64,000 bases of DNA from Brienomyrus brachyistius (Eukaryota; Chordata; Actinopteri; Osteoglossiformes; Mormyridae): NCBI RefSeq assembly GCF_023856365.1, contig NC_064550.1, forward strand, positions 21,825,629 through 21,889,628, written 5' to 3'. Position 1 is the first letter of the stretch; every line of letters begins with the position of its first letter. The notes beneath the pieces are model-generated. The model was not told where the DNA came from. It saw nothing but the letters and a program-made list of their open reading frames with translations, and made no database searches. Below are positions 50,001-59,416 of this stretch, one piece after another. The position numbers and the translations under genes were made by a program.

Positions 50001-53000
50001 ATGGTCCTGTCACGAAGATGGATGAATGGATGGATGGCAATGGTTTTGGTAAAAGAAACATAATTATTAATTAGGAAGGACCCACTTCTGTTTAATTAAA
50101 TATTTAATTTTCTTCAGTAGTTAGAAGAGTTACCTAAACATCATGTCCCTTATTTTACCCCCCTCCCCTCTCTTTTCTGCCCTGTTGCCATATGCTAACA
50201 GTCCCTTATGTTCATCTCAGCCACCTGAACAACACATCAGGTACAAGGAAGTCACTCCGCAGCCTCAGTCTGCACCAACCACAGTGTCCAGAGAGCTTCC
50301 CACCCACTGGCAGTTACCATCTTTACGTTTTGCCATCAATCAAACAATCAATCAATCAATCATATATATATGATATATATATACACACAACCCCGTTTCC
50401 AAAAAATTGGGATGCTGTGTAAAATGTAAATAATGCAAAAAAAAAAACAATGATTTACAAGTCGTATAAACTCATATTTAATTGAAAATAGAACAAAGAC
50501 AACATATCGAATGTTGAAACTAAGATTTTTATTTTTTTTTATGACAAATATATACTCAGTCTGAATTTAACGCAAGCAATACATTCCAAAAACGTTGGGA
50601 GAGGAGGCAACAGGACAAGCAAAACACATGGTTAAATATATCACAATTAATTAGGGTTAAGTGAGATGATTGGGTATAAAAAGAGCCCCCGAGAGAGGCA
50701 GTGAAAATGGGGAGAGGTTCACCACTCTGTGAAAGACTGCGTGTGTAAAAAGTGAAACTATTTTATTGTTCCTTATTGTTAACGTTCCTCGACATAATAT
50801 TGCAAATAATTAGGGAATTTTATTATCTATGGTACATAATATCCTTAAAAGATTCAGAGAATTCAGACAAATCTCTGTACACGAGGGACAAGGCCGAAAA
50901 CCAATATTGGACAGCCGTGATCTTCAGGTCCTCAGGCACTGCAATAAAAACAGATGCAATCTTGTCGTGTGGATCCAAATTCAGTCTTTATTGCAACAAT
51001 GAAGTTACAACCAAGGCCGGACACTTAAAGTGTGTCCAATACTGTTTTACACCAATTTTTCTTATCATTTAAAATATCTCTTCACTTGAGCATCATCATT
51101 CCTTCAACCATTCACAATCATTGTTTTTTCCCTTAATCCACACCCCTAGGTGATAAGTTTGTCAGTCATCTCTTTTACCGTTCGGTCCCTCGACTGAACA
51201 TAATGGTGGTTATGAACCATCTCCACTTGGTTTTTTAAAAATGCTCAGCCGTGAACTTCTGGTGAACTCAGGCGAATCCCTTCCTTCAGTAGTAAACCTT
51301 GGCAGTTGCACATTGACTAACTAGAAGGTTGATAATATATTTGTCCTTTAACATAGTGATGAAATATACGCTAATAAAAGTGTATATTCACAGATTCAAG
51401 ACTAACATAAAGTAGCTAACAAAAACTCTTAGGCTAATACAAGGTGCAAATACATACTCAGTTGATTACATTGTGTTGATTACATTATAATGTTTACATT
51501 GTAATGATTACATCATGGATATTTGGCATACTTTTTAATAATATCATAATACTTATATTCTACGTTTTATAGTGCTAAATAATATTCCATAATTCTATAG
51601 TGGAAATCACTGCATGGGCTCATGAACGCTTCTGAAAACCACTGTTTATGAACAGTTTGTCGCTGCATCCATAAATGCAGGATGAACCTCTACTATGCAA
51701 AGGTGGAAACCATCTAAATATGATCCAGAAACTCCGCCCACTTCTCTGGACCAGAGTTCATTTAAGATGGACTGAGGCAAAATAGAAAACTGTCCTGTGG
51801 TCTGACGAGTCAAAATTTCAAATTCTTTTAGGAAATCGTGGATGCCGCATTCTCTGGGCTAAACAACAGAGGGACCATCCAGTTTGTTATCGAATGACCG
51901 TTCAAACGCCAGTATCTGTAGGGAACATGGGCCTGGGTAGCTTGCACATCTGGGGAGGCACCATTAATGCAGAACAATACATACAGGTTCTGGAGCAACA
52001 TCTGTTGCCATCCAGACAACATCTTTTTCAGAGAAGGCCTTGTATACTTCAGAAGGACAATGCCAAACCGCATTCTGCCCGTATTACAACAGCAGGGCTC
52101 CGCAGTAGCAGAGTCCGGCTGCTAGACCGGCCTGCCTGCCGTCCGGAATAGATTGTCACCCATTGAAAACATTTGGAGCATTGAAAACTCCAGCAACTGG
52201 TCTCCTCAGTTCCAAGTCATTTACAGACTGTTGTTAACAGAAGAGGTGATGCAACACAGTGGTAAACATCCCCCTGTCTCAACTTTTTTGAAATGTGCTG
52301 CTGGCATCAAATTCAAATTAAGCAAATGTCGCTATAAAACAGTTTCTCAGTTTCAACATTTAATATGTTGTCTTTGTTCTATTTTCAGGTAAATATGGGT
52401 TTATGTGATTTGTAAATCATTGCCTTCTGTCCTTATTTACATTTTATTCAGCGTCACAACTGTTTCGGAAGCAGAGTTGTGTACGGTCATGAAGTAGAAA
52501 AGCATGGTCTGGTTTGTGCTTATTTGTCCTGTTTTTCCGTTCATAGGAAAGAGAGGAGTGGTGTTTGTGTGTTTGTGTATGTTTACAAGTGTTTTCACCA
52601 GATACTAAGGTTGTTTACTGTGTGTCTTCTCTGTACAGATTGTCTTCTTTGTACGTAAACACACTGTTGATGCCTCATTCTTCACATCACCCTTACCTTC
52701 ATTTATTTGCATATAAGTAAACATTCACACAGACTCGCTCTAGCTTTTTCTTAGGGGAGAACAATGACCAATCAGTGGACGGGGAGAGATCTCGCCCCGG
52801 TTTCCTTACATTAGTTGAAATCCGATCCGCAACAATGAAAGGCTGTAAACATTGAAGACTGGTGTTGTCCACCCTCTGTAAGATGGGGGTGGTGTGTAGC
52901 TTAGCCAGTTAGGACCCTGCACTAGTGACTGGAAATTCGCCAGTTCAAATCCTAGTGTCAGCAGAGTGATGTCACCGTTGTGCCCTTGAATGAGAGACCC

Positions 53001-53880
53001 TTACCCTCCAGTTGCTCCAGAGGCTGACTGCTCTATATAAAACGTACATTGTTTTTGATAAATCAGTGCTTCTCAAACCAGTCCTCGGGGCACACTGGAC
53101 AGATCCACATTTTTATTTCATCCCAGTTTCCAGAATGTGGATCAGTCCAGTGTGTCCCAAGTATTGGTTTGAGAAATACTGTAAATAAATAAAATGCAGT
53201 GAACTTTTGGACTATGCTGAACAAGACCAAAATGCAGGATAATTAAAATTTTAGCTGGGCACATTTGTATTGCAATACAATTAACTGGGTGTAATAGAGG
53301 AAATGGTTTTGATTTTGATTCCTGTTAACGCCCAGTCTCCCTTTGCAGCTTGTAATTTAGTCTTGCTTGATACTAAGGGGATGCCCTAATGCAGTGTATC
53401 TCAACCCAGTCCTCAGGGACCCCCAGACAGACACACATTTTTGCTCCCTCACAGCTCCCAGCACACCTGAACCAAACAATGAAGAATGAACTGAACAATC
53501 AAGGGCTAACATTTGGAGGTTCCCGAGGACTGGGCCGAGAAATGCCGCCGTAGTCAGATCTCATTATTCTCCCTGAGCTGCGACCCAAAGCTCTCCTACT
53601 GGAAAGCTAACTACCAGTCTGCCCCTCCCACAAAGCCCCCCCACCCCTCACCCCGCCCAATGGCATCTCCTCACATCTTGTTTTCCCCCCCCCTTCTGCT
53701 CCTGTAGTGCCCACCGCCAGCATGACCCGTCTAGCACGTTCCCGAACCCACTCCACCTCCAGCATGGGCTCAGGAGAGGGCGCTCGTGGCCGCGCCCACA
53801 CCGACACGCTGCTGGAGGGGGGCGCTGCAGTGGGTCACAACAACCAGGCCGCACCCCAGACCACAGAGGTGTCCTGCTAA
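30235..53880 (+). CDS. ndrg3: N-myc downstream-regulated protein 3 (NDRG family, alpha/beta-hydrolase fold)
   Basis: Coding exons: 30235-30291, 31772-31804, 39237-39342, 41222-41342, 42050-42112, 42351-42411, 42807-42893, 43472-43528, 43833-43936, 44029-44094, 44186-44237, 44944-44991, 45527-45562, 45703-45754, cassette 50202-50240, 53708-53880 (stop TAA). All phases join: 384 residues with the cassette, 371 without. The N-terminus [19 protein letters not shown] followed by [11 protein letters not shown] is NDRG3-like, not NDRG1, 2 or 4. The fold covers about residues 31-310: [40 protein letters not shown], the GIGVGAGA elbow at 133-140 (the nucleophile position is not Ser, as is usual in this non-enzymatic family), [36 protein letters not shown] and [17 protein letters not shown]. 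The tail has the Arg/Ser-rich [14 protein letters not shown] and the family terminus EVSC. In mammals NDRG3 is linked to lactate/hypoxia signalling, and NDRG proteins are phosphorylated in this tail (family knowledge). The gene has a distal putative promoter and an internal alternative first exon. Confidence 0.97.
30292..31771 (+). other. ndrg3 intron after the start exon
   Basis: GC-rich sequence with short C and G runs and a GGA/GAG-rich patch near 31440-31460. No conserved coding sequence recognised. The donor is AAG|GTGAGC and the acceptor CTTTTCAG. Confidence 0.6.
33416..33475. repeat. (CATC)n imperfect microsatellite
   Basis: About 14 CATC/CATT units with substitutions, seen directly. 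Confidence 0.9.
34130..34850. repeat. Polypyrimidine (CT-rich) tract of about 700 bases
   Basis: The + strand is almost entirely C and T with scattered A/G in TCTCTCCCTC-type words. It creates long Ser/Leu/Phe-rich open frames on the + strand (up to 327 codons), which are composition artefacts. Such asymmetric tracts can form triplex (H-DNA) structures. Confidence 0.93.
36500..36750 (+). promoter_or_regulatory. ndrg3: Candidate internal promoter / 5' leader of ndrg3
   Basis: It contains a GC box in GGCCCCGCCCACCTGTCC near 36549, which also carries an E-box-like CACCTG. A pyrimidine-rich run and a T-rich acceptor ending TTTTTTGCAG at 36750 follow. Promoter activity is inferred from the alternative start exon just downstream. 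If the acceptor is used, the leader is spliced from further upstream. Confidence 0.35.
36751..36837 (+). CDS. ndrg3: Alternative first coding exon of ndrg3 (candidate)
   Basis: An acceptor (TTTTTTGCAG) ends at 36750 and a strong donor GTG|GTGAGT follows 36837. An ATG at 36787 opens 17 codons, [17 protein letters not shown], ending in phase 0. That is exactly the phase needed to join the exon at 39237 (EHDIETPYG), so it would replace the first 30 residues of the standard form. NDRG genes, notably NDRG4, are known to use alternative N-termini that join at this same EHDIETPYG boundary. Transcription of this exon is not shown by the sequence alone. Confidence 0.6.
36975..37085 (-). repeat. tRNA-derived SINE fragment, reverse orientation
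   Basis: The antisense B-box GGGATTCGAACCCACAACC is followed by CTCTGATAGTGAGAGCGCC. A MITE fragment (CCCCAAGGACTGGGCTGAG) lies nearby at about 37413. Confidence 0.65.
38080..38265 (-). repeat. tRNA-derived SINE, reverse orientation
   Basis: It shows CAGTCAGTCCCTGGAAC, GGTTTGAACCGGTGACC and CACCCTAACCCACAGAGCC, antisense to the family body and head. It lies in the ndrg3 intron before exon 3. Confidence 0.7.
39343..41221 (+). other. ndrg3 intron 3, AT-rich with a terminal minisatellite
   Basis: The segment 39400-40650 is distinctly AT-rich compared with flanking DNA and holds no recognisable gene. The 23-bp minisatellite follows at 40682-41066. Confidence 0.6.
40682..41066. repeat. 23-bp minisatellite, about 17 copies
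   Basis: The unit is CTCGATTCCCAGACCAATACAA plus C (23 bases) and is repeated head to tail with point variants (CAAACCGATAG, CAGATCAATAC, CAATTCCC). Variants recur in blocks. It ends about 155 bases before ndrg3 exon 4. Confidence 0.95.
41590..41755 (-). repeat. tRNA-derived SINE, reverse orientation
   Basis: GGATTTGAACCAGCAATC then TTTCAACCACAGACACG and CATTAGGCCACCACTGC are antisense to a tRNA-like head. It lies in ndrg3 intron 4. Confidence 0.65.
43015..43200 (-). repeat. Possible truncated retroelement tail, reverse orientation
   Basis: TACTTTATTAATCCCACAG is the complement of a GGGATTAATAAAGTA-type 3' end common in fish retroelements. The extent is uncertain. It lies in ndrg3 intron 7. 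Confidence 0.35.
44590..44800 (+). repeat. Dispersed fish repeat (GTGGTTAGCACTGTTGCCTC type)
   Basis: Successive recognisable pieces are GTGGTTAGCACTGTTGCCTC, GGGGTTTCCTCCAGGTACTCC and CATGCTGAGGCTAATTGGAG-like words, in the order usual for this widespread fish repeat. It lies in ndrg3 intron 11. Confidence 0.65.
45069..45211. repeat. (AATAG)n pentanucleotide repeat with AAAAG variants
   Basis: About 140 bases of AGAATAG / AGAAAAG units in ndrg3 intron 12, seen directly. Confidence 0.95.
46426..46443 (+). CDS. ndrg3: Candidate 18-nt microexon of ndrg3
   Basis: A pyrimidine-rich acceptor CTGTCTCGTTTACAG ends at 46425 and a strong donor GTAAGTAC starts at 46444, leaving 18 bases. In the phase of the flanking exons it adds six codons (about MLRNSY, with the next codon completed by the following exon) without a stop, whether or not the 39-nt cassette is also used. 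I know no NDRG protein with this peptide, so it may be a chance pair of splice sites. Confidence 0.25.
47637..48000 (+). repeat. tRNA-derived SINE interrupted by a MITE
   Basis: The head and B box (CAGAAGGTTGC then GGTTCAAACCCC) end at the MITE insertion. The body resumes at 47885 (TGCAGAGTGACCTTAAC) and runs to the GGATAAAGACAAC tail near 47978. Confidence 0.8.
47710..47876. mobile_element. Intact 167-bp hAT-like MITE with 8-bp target duplication
   Basis: It starts CAGTGTTTCCCAACCCAG and its end, read in reverse complement, is CAGTGTTCCCCAAACCAG. Both ends are flanked by CCATAGTC (47702-47709 and 47877-47884), a perfect 8-bp target-site duplication inside a SINE. An 8-bp duplication and CA..TG termini are hallmarks of the hAT superfamily. 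It has no coding capacity. Confidence 0.85.
49450..50000. repeat. (CTAT)n satellite with AATCAGTATGAT spacers, higher-order structure
   Basis: About 550 bases of CTAT units are interrupted by about 11 copies of (A)ATCAGTA(T/C)GAT. The order of interruptions in about 49589-49753 is largely repeated in about 49783-49932, indicating duplication of a larger block. It lies about 200 bases upstream of the ndrg3 cassette exon. Confidence 0.95.
50202..50240 (+). CDS. ndrg3: Conserved 39-nt cassette exon of ndrg3
   Basis: It is bounded by CTAACAG at 50201 and GTACAAG at 50241. In the phase left by exon 14 it encodes I then [12 protein letters not shown], with V completed by the last exon. This matches the alternatively included PYVxLSHLSTESV segment known from NDRG3 and NDRG4 isoforms. 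The exon is in phase on both sides, so it can be included or skipped. It lies close to the satellite and the mariner-like element but is intact. Confidence 0.85.
50382..52483 (+). mobile_element. Decayed Tc1/mariner-like transposon with about 130-bp terminal inverted repeats
   Basis: The left end TACACACAACCCCGTTTCC pairs with the right end, whose reverse complement reads TACACAACTCTGCTTCC. Further in, AAAATGTAAATAA, AATGATTTACAA and GAAAATAGAACAAAGACAAC on the left are mirrored on the right. Internal DNA resembles a fish mariner-type transposase (ACTTCAGAAGGACAATGCCAA and CTGTGGTCTGACGAGTC motifs) but is full of stops and frameshifts. Position within ndrg3 puts it 142 bases after the cassette exon. 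Confidence 0.85.
50965..51600. mobile_element. Nested insertion of about 640 bp in the mariner-like element
   Basis: Transposon-like sequence stops near 50965 and resumes near 51600 (CATGGGCTCATGAACGCTTC). The DNA between is AT-rich and has no similarity I recognise to the transposon. The boundaries come from my recollection of the family layout and are approximate. Confidence 0.45.
52890..53063 (+). repeat. tRNA-derived SINE
   Basis: It has the head TAGCTTAGCCAGTTAGGACC, the B box CAGTTCAAATCCTAG, and the body CCAGTTGCTCCAGAGGCTG, ending in TTTTTGATAAAT where a MITE copy begins. Confidence 0.75.
53064..53181. mobile_element. CAGTG-type MITE copy
   Basis: It begins CAGTGCTTCTCAAACCAGTC and ends GGTTTGAGAAATACTG, giving matched inverted ends. 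It sits exactly at the tail of the preceding SINE. The flanking 8-mers do not match. Confidence 0.7.
53395..53551. mobile_element. CAGTG-type MITE copy, diverged right end
   Basis: It begins CAGTGTATCTCAACCCAGTC and GGGACCCCCAGACAG, and ends near CCCGAGGACTGGGCCGAGAA, the inverted counterpart. It lies about 150 bases upstream of the last ndrg3 exon. Confidence 0.65.
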
Positions 53881-55030
53881 ACTTCCTCGGTGCTCCCTCT
53901 CTCTCTCTCTCTCTCTCTCTCTTCCTTTTTTGCTTCACTCCTTCTACCCCTTATCCTTTTTTTCCACTCTCTTCCTGAGCTGAAAGGCGTGGGACACATT
54001 TAAGGGAAACTTCAAGAGGGAAATGAATCCATGCCTTTTCCCAACCAACCAAGTCTCAGTTTTCATATTTTCTGTGTATGCATGCCTGGTGTGGCAAGAC
54101 AATAACAGGCCTTCGAAGTGTTTGTGAAATTTTCTTCTTTGGCTTTTATTTTGTCATCTTTTTTGAGGGTTATGCTGTTTTGAAGTTGTTCTTTTCTTTT
54201 GTACTAATGAGTCCTTATGTGTTTTCTTCTGACAGTAGGGGTTGGGGGCTGCCGCAGTTCAGACATTGAGGTCTTCCTCGCTGTTGTACAGACCAGGCCG
54301 AACTGCCCTTAGTAATCTCGACTTTTCTTATTTGCATATATACCCTAATGTTATTTTTCTTACTTTTTTTTTTTAAAGTATTGTAGTGATTCGTGAACAT
54401 ACTTTGCCGACCGCATGTCCCTGTCGTAGAAGCAAGGTTACTACTTTGTATTTAAAGGACAATGGTTCTGTTTGGTGATATTTTAGAGCATTTTTTTTTC
54501 TTGTCTATTTTTTTTTTTTTTGTTGATTTTTCAGGAAAGTCCAGAACCGTCTGCAAATACCCATATGATGCGCATAGCAGTACGGTACAAACTGGCACCT
54601 TGTTCGTGGCAGCGTCTTTGAGTGCGGACGTGCATGCATGCAAAACCACCCGCTGCATATTTACGAACTTCACCGTATTGCTCAGAAAACAAAAAACCCA
54701 CAAAGGACAGCTTGTTACTTGTCTTATTAAGTATTATCAGATTTCATAAAATGATGAAATACTGAGGCATGCCACAGTCACCATAAGGGGAAATGTACAC
54801 AAACATCGCTCATTAAACACCGCCATGTCTGCAATGCATCAACCGAAGCAACAGGAAATTCGCGCCACGGCTTAAGTTGTAAAATTGTGGGCAGGATGAG
54901 GCCGGTCAACCTGTCTTGCTAAAACCTCTATATATTTTTAAGTGAAGTCTAGTATTTTTACAAAAGCGCATCTTGACACATTATCTTATAAGCGTGAACT
55001 GCGAATAAAAAATTAACTCGGCACAGCTAT
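53881..55030 (+). other. ndrg3: ndrg3 3' UTR with poly(A) signal
   Basis: It follows the ndrg3 stop. It contains a (CT)n run at about 53896-53920 and several T runs. AATAAA at 55004-55009 is a plausible poly(A) signal about 1.1 kb after the stop, with another AATAAA at 55383-55388. Extent inferred. Confidence 0.5.
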
Positions 55031-57850
55031 GGTGACACAGCGATTTCTCCTCTCCCTGGACTGTTCAATGTAAACAGTAACAGTAAGCTTTGTGGTAATC
55101 CCCATTGCTAGTCTCACTTAATTTATGTGGCATTTGTTCATTTTTTTGTTTTATTTCGACACAATTCCTCTTGTGAATAATTAAATGGCTCTTTGGGGCA
55201 TATTCCCTGCTCTTCTTGGATGGATTTTTTATTATTTTTTTGGGGATTTTAACATTGGTTTAACCCTGCTGTGACGCAGAAACGTAGTTCTGTCTTCTAA
55301 ACAGGCAACAGGTTTTTTTTTTTTCCATCCGTTTGCTGATTATTATAAAACTTTGAGAAAAATCATTTGTACTGATTATAAAAATAAACATAGCAGTTGT
55401 ACATTATCGATGTGGATGTTCCAATTCTTGTCTCATACGGGTTCCAGAATAACTGACATAGCACTGTTTGTTTGCTGAGATGATATTTTCCACCCACAAC
55501 CATTTTCACACCAGCATATACTCCTGTGGTCAAGCTATTTTTAGCTCTGGTAGCATCTAATCCTGCCATTATGAAACAAAAGAACAAGACCAGATTCTTC
55601 TTGAGGCACCGGACCCGTCTGCTCTTTCCTCTCCACATGCATTGTGCTGATGTCGACTCATTTCTGCTTCCTCTTGAAATTACGATCATTAACATCTAGG
55701 TACACAATCTGATTGCTGTATTTTGCTTAGTACTACTGTTGTGGCAATTCCTGAACCACAGAAGGATAGGGGAGTAGCACTAGAACTGGATGCTTCTTGA
55801 AATGCATGTTGTAGTGTAGAGTTCCATGAGCAGAATGTTTTCTAAGTCTGTATAATAATTATGTTGGACCACGCATTCTCGAAAGATGTGGTGTTCTGAG
55901 CCTTGGCGCTGTCTCTGTACCAGCAAAGGTTTGGAGGTTTAGGTGAGAAGTGATCATGCAGTTATCATGCAGTATCGATTTGGTTTTGCTTCTCTGACAG
56001 TTAATGGGGGTCATTATGTAACAAAATACATAACAAAACTTCGCACTGCGCCTTAGAGTGCTTGTAGCATTTATGTAAAACCGGTAAGCTGATGTTTATC
56101 TTTGCAAAAACATTGCAACTCGTCGTTTGTCTATGATGCATAAATCACTTTATCGGAAACTGCTTTCCTGCCCTGACATTTTGCAGCTAAAAAAAAATGG
56201 TTTCCTCTACAGTTATGGCCGAGGCTATCAATTTTGATGAACCTTGATTGCTGTGATGGATAATGGAACACGAGATGGATGTTGAACGTCGTAACCTAAG
56301 AAAACCAATCCAGTCATTACCCTAAACAAACAGGAGTTTATGTTATCATGCCCTCTCCCACCCCAAGACATCATTTAAAATTACACACGTCTCATCCAGC
56401 CCCGTGCGCCGATCGTGGCGTCACAGGAAGTTGCCGGAACGCACGGTGCTTAAGAGTCCCCGCAACTTTCAGTCCTCGCACCAGTACGCCTCCCGCGTCA
56501 ACTTCACGAGGGGCTCTAACCGTCGAGCCTTTGCCTGAGTCTGTGCGTGCACACGCTGCCGGTTCAAACGTGTGCTGTTACCTCCCTCCAGTCCACACTT
56601 TACCCTTGTGCACCATTTCCTCAATGGGGGTCTTCAAGAAGCCCACAGAGATCTAGACAAGAGAAAGAGAACATCATCAGTAGGAGCATGCAATGCAGTA
56701 AGTATGGCATCTACCTGTAAATGTTTAATGCATGGGCCATTGTTGTTCTTTGGGTCTCAGAGGTTGCTTTAGCTATGATGATTCATTGAAATTCATTGAC
56801 GTCAGCATGTGTTGCATGTAAAATTGGTCTCTTTTTCTTTTTCAATCACCGTGAAGAGAGTAAATGTCATTAATCAATATATCTGATGCACAATTTACAT
56901 CATCAATCCATTTAGCTTGCATAGTCTGTCTTAACTAGCTAGTCCATACAGGGGTTTCAATACATAAACTGAAAGATCAGTACTTTTTACAACGGGAAGT
57001 AATAAGAAGAGTATGCACATCTGCAATGTAGGTGATAGTGAGCTTAATCTCGCACAGCTATGCTCAGTCCTTGTCCCGCTTGAGCCTAATGCAGTCAAGT
57101 CAGTTCCTGAAGAGCTCTGTGACAGACCCTGGGTTCACCATTGACTTGAATCAGATTTTGAAGTTTGGAGCTTCATGGGTGCAGAATCTCAGTGTGGAAG
57201 ATTACAAAACCTCACCAGTAAAAATCTGCATCTTCAGTTAGGCAACATACAACCTTATTGCTGATTTCTTTTATGGGTGGACAAGTACAGCATTAGAGAT
57301 CACAGATATTTCACTGTCCAGTATTCAGTTCATAGACATTCAAATGCACTGTAATTATACGATTGTGGCAAATTTCATCTGGTTACACACTACAGCCCAC
57401 ATTAAGTGACATTCAGGATTGAGTCTCAGTGAGAATGACTACAATCTGATCAACTTCATACCAGACTCTCGAAGCTGGTGTTCAATGCATATTTGGGAAT
57501 CTTTTAAGACTGGTTATTTGTTTGGTATTCAGTACACATATCTGAATATTAATCCAGATGTTTGTGAAATGGGGTGCACATGAACTTTCTGTTACTTCCA
57601 GTTAACAGAAATTCTTATCTGTTCATTTGTGAGAAAAGTTGCCGAATCACTTGGAATAATGCATTTTGTTTAATGGATTTTATGCGAAAACCTCCTAAAA
57701 TGTGATGTTCATCTAAGTCAGAATAGTTTTTAAACGCAAGATTTCTTATCAAGTAACGCGCACTGCATTTTACATCACCAAGAAAGAAAGGTCTTTGATG
57801 TCAAAACATGCAAGCCTCTAGGATCGTGAACTCTGGAAAACAGTGTAATA
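55031..57850. other. ndrg3-sla2 intergenic region
   Basis: No recognisable gene. A 110-codon minus-strand frame at 55363-55695 has no family resemblance and no splice context. The remainder is AT-rich single-copy-looking DNA. Confidence 0.5.
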
Positions 57851-57859
57851 GGAGTCAGG

Positions 57860-58620
57860 CGTTCTGACCAGTTCAGTTGTGGATTTAACCTTCCCTGCCA
57901 TATTTAAACAAAAAAAAAAACATGGATTTGGTTACCTGAACATCGCGACAGAATTCTGTTCAAATGCAACATGGCCCGATCAAAAGAACTTTCAGAGAAG
58001 CACAGAAGTGCTGATAACTCGTAAAACAGTCCACCAGATAGTTTACAAATTGGAGCATCAGCCCGGCACTAATGATCCTCTCCTTAGGAGGGGGCTTCCT
58101 ACAAAGGCCAGTTCACAGGGTCACAAAAGTGAAGAAGACCCCAAGAGTCACGGCAAAAGATCTGCAGGTGTCTTTTACACTTGATAACATCTGTGTTCAT
58201 GAGTCTACCATAAGAGAAATGCTGAAAAGGACGGGTGCTCGAAGTAGATTACCACAGAAACCACTGCTCTCCTAAAGATAAAAAAACAACCTGCCTGTCT
58301 GAAGGCCACCTAGATGTTCTGTAGCTCTGCTGGAACAGTATTCTGCACAGAGATGAGGCAAAAGATGAGCTTTTTCGGTAAATGTACTCAGTGTTAGGTT
58401 TCGAGAATGAAAAGCCCTGCACACCAGCATCAAAATCTCATACCAACAGTAGAGCAAAGAGCACAGTACCGATTAGATGCTTTGCTGCATTGGGGCTTGA
58501 ATGGCTTGCAGTCATTAAGAAATGAATGCATTCAAAGTATCACGTAATTCTACAGCCAAACTATCACGGGCGTCTATCTAACATTCCGAAGAAGTTGGGT
58601 GATGTAGCACGACAAGGCAT
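57860..58620 (+). pseudogene. Decayed Tc1-like transposase fragment
   Basis: Broken frames keep the order of a Tc1 transposase. RKTVHQIVYKLEHQPG and RVTAKDLQVSF, then VHESTIREMLKRTG and RSRLPQKPLLS, mark the paired helix-turn-helix and linker. A TDE-like GATGAGGCAAAAGATGAGC marks the first DDE motif, followed by degenerate catalytic-domain sequence. Frames shift repeatedly and stops interrupt it. Terminal repeats were not identified, so boundaries are approximate. Confidence 0.8.
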
Positions 58621-58898
58621 CGTGTTTTGATTTTGGTGCATCAACTGACCTCAGCAAATAATTATTTAAAAATGAACAGCGTTTCATATAAGCTTGTGTG
58701 GAATTGAAAAGGGAAAGGAATCCCAGGCTTAATTTGTAACAGTGATCCATCAGGCTGTCTTCACAGCAGTCACCTGTATCTCGAATATTTAGAGCGAACT
58801 TCCTTCTGCCCACAGACTTACAGGGAGATAACGAGCATGGTTGGAAATACGTTGGTGCGTCAGAGCAGTAGTTTCGGACACCTTCCAGTCCCGTTATG

Positions 58899-58936
58899 AC
58901 TGAAACGGAGACTGTCCCACGTTCAAAGATCCAGCA
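58899..58936 (+). repeat. Short low-copy direct repeat, copy 1 (5' of sla2)
   Basis: ACTGAAACGGAGACTGTCCC continues into CACGTTCAAAGATCCAGCA. A close copy lies at 62830-62867 in the sla2 3' UTR, differing at about six positions. Nature unknown. Confidence 0.6.
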
Positions 58937-59365
58937 CAGCTCCTACTCTGAAAGCCGATGAATCCAATATCTTCCGCGATGCTGGCGATTTGAGTTGGCA
59001 GACCTTAGGTACATTTCCAATAAAAAAAAGACATGAGATACAAGAAGGAAAACTAGTTGTTAGAATTTCGTCCTCATTGTTTCACAGAATAACACACGTG
59101 CATCTGTTGCATAACTAAGCTAATCGCAGTGCAGCGGAACGAAAAATCTGCTTCACCTGACATTTCTGGTAACCGCAACATTACTACAGTTAGAAGACAT
59201 TTAGCAAAATGTTAACTCGAATGCTTGTTAGTATCTTGGTATTGTCAGGAATATCATGACCTCTGTTGACCCTAAAACATACTGCTGTGACCCTGTAAGT
59301 CCAGGTTAACGGTTCAAGATGTCGAAGAAGACGTAGCATGTGAGAAATCTGTATTTCTTTTCCAG

Positions 59366-59416
59366 CATGAAATACCGTAAAGTGGTACAGGGATAAAGAA
59401 AAAGCATCGGATCGTT
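59366..59416 (+). other. sla2: sla2 5' UTR segment before the start codon
   Basis: It follows a good acceptor (CTTTTCCAG, ending 59365). A donor-like CCCT|GTAAGT at 59294/59295 would leave a 71-base intron, so the upstream exon could be very close, but it could also lie farther away. No TATA box was placed. Confidence 0.4.

Larger units (their letters stand above)
45755..53707 (+). other. ndrg3 last intron region (about 8 kb), carrying the cassette exon
   Basis: It holds a candidate microexon (46426), a SINE with a nested MITE (47.6 kb), the CTAT satellite (49.45-50.0 kb), the 39-nt cassette exon (50202), a mariner-like element (50.4-52.5 kb), and another SINE with two MITE copies (52.9-53.55 kb). 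No other conserved coding sequence was seen. Confidence 0.65.

Noticed and set aside
55363..55695. 110-codon minus-strand frame between ndrg3 and sla2
   Set aside because: No recognised domain, AT-rich composition and no neighbouring exons. Kept only as intergenic DNA.
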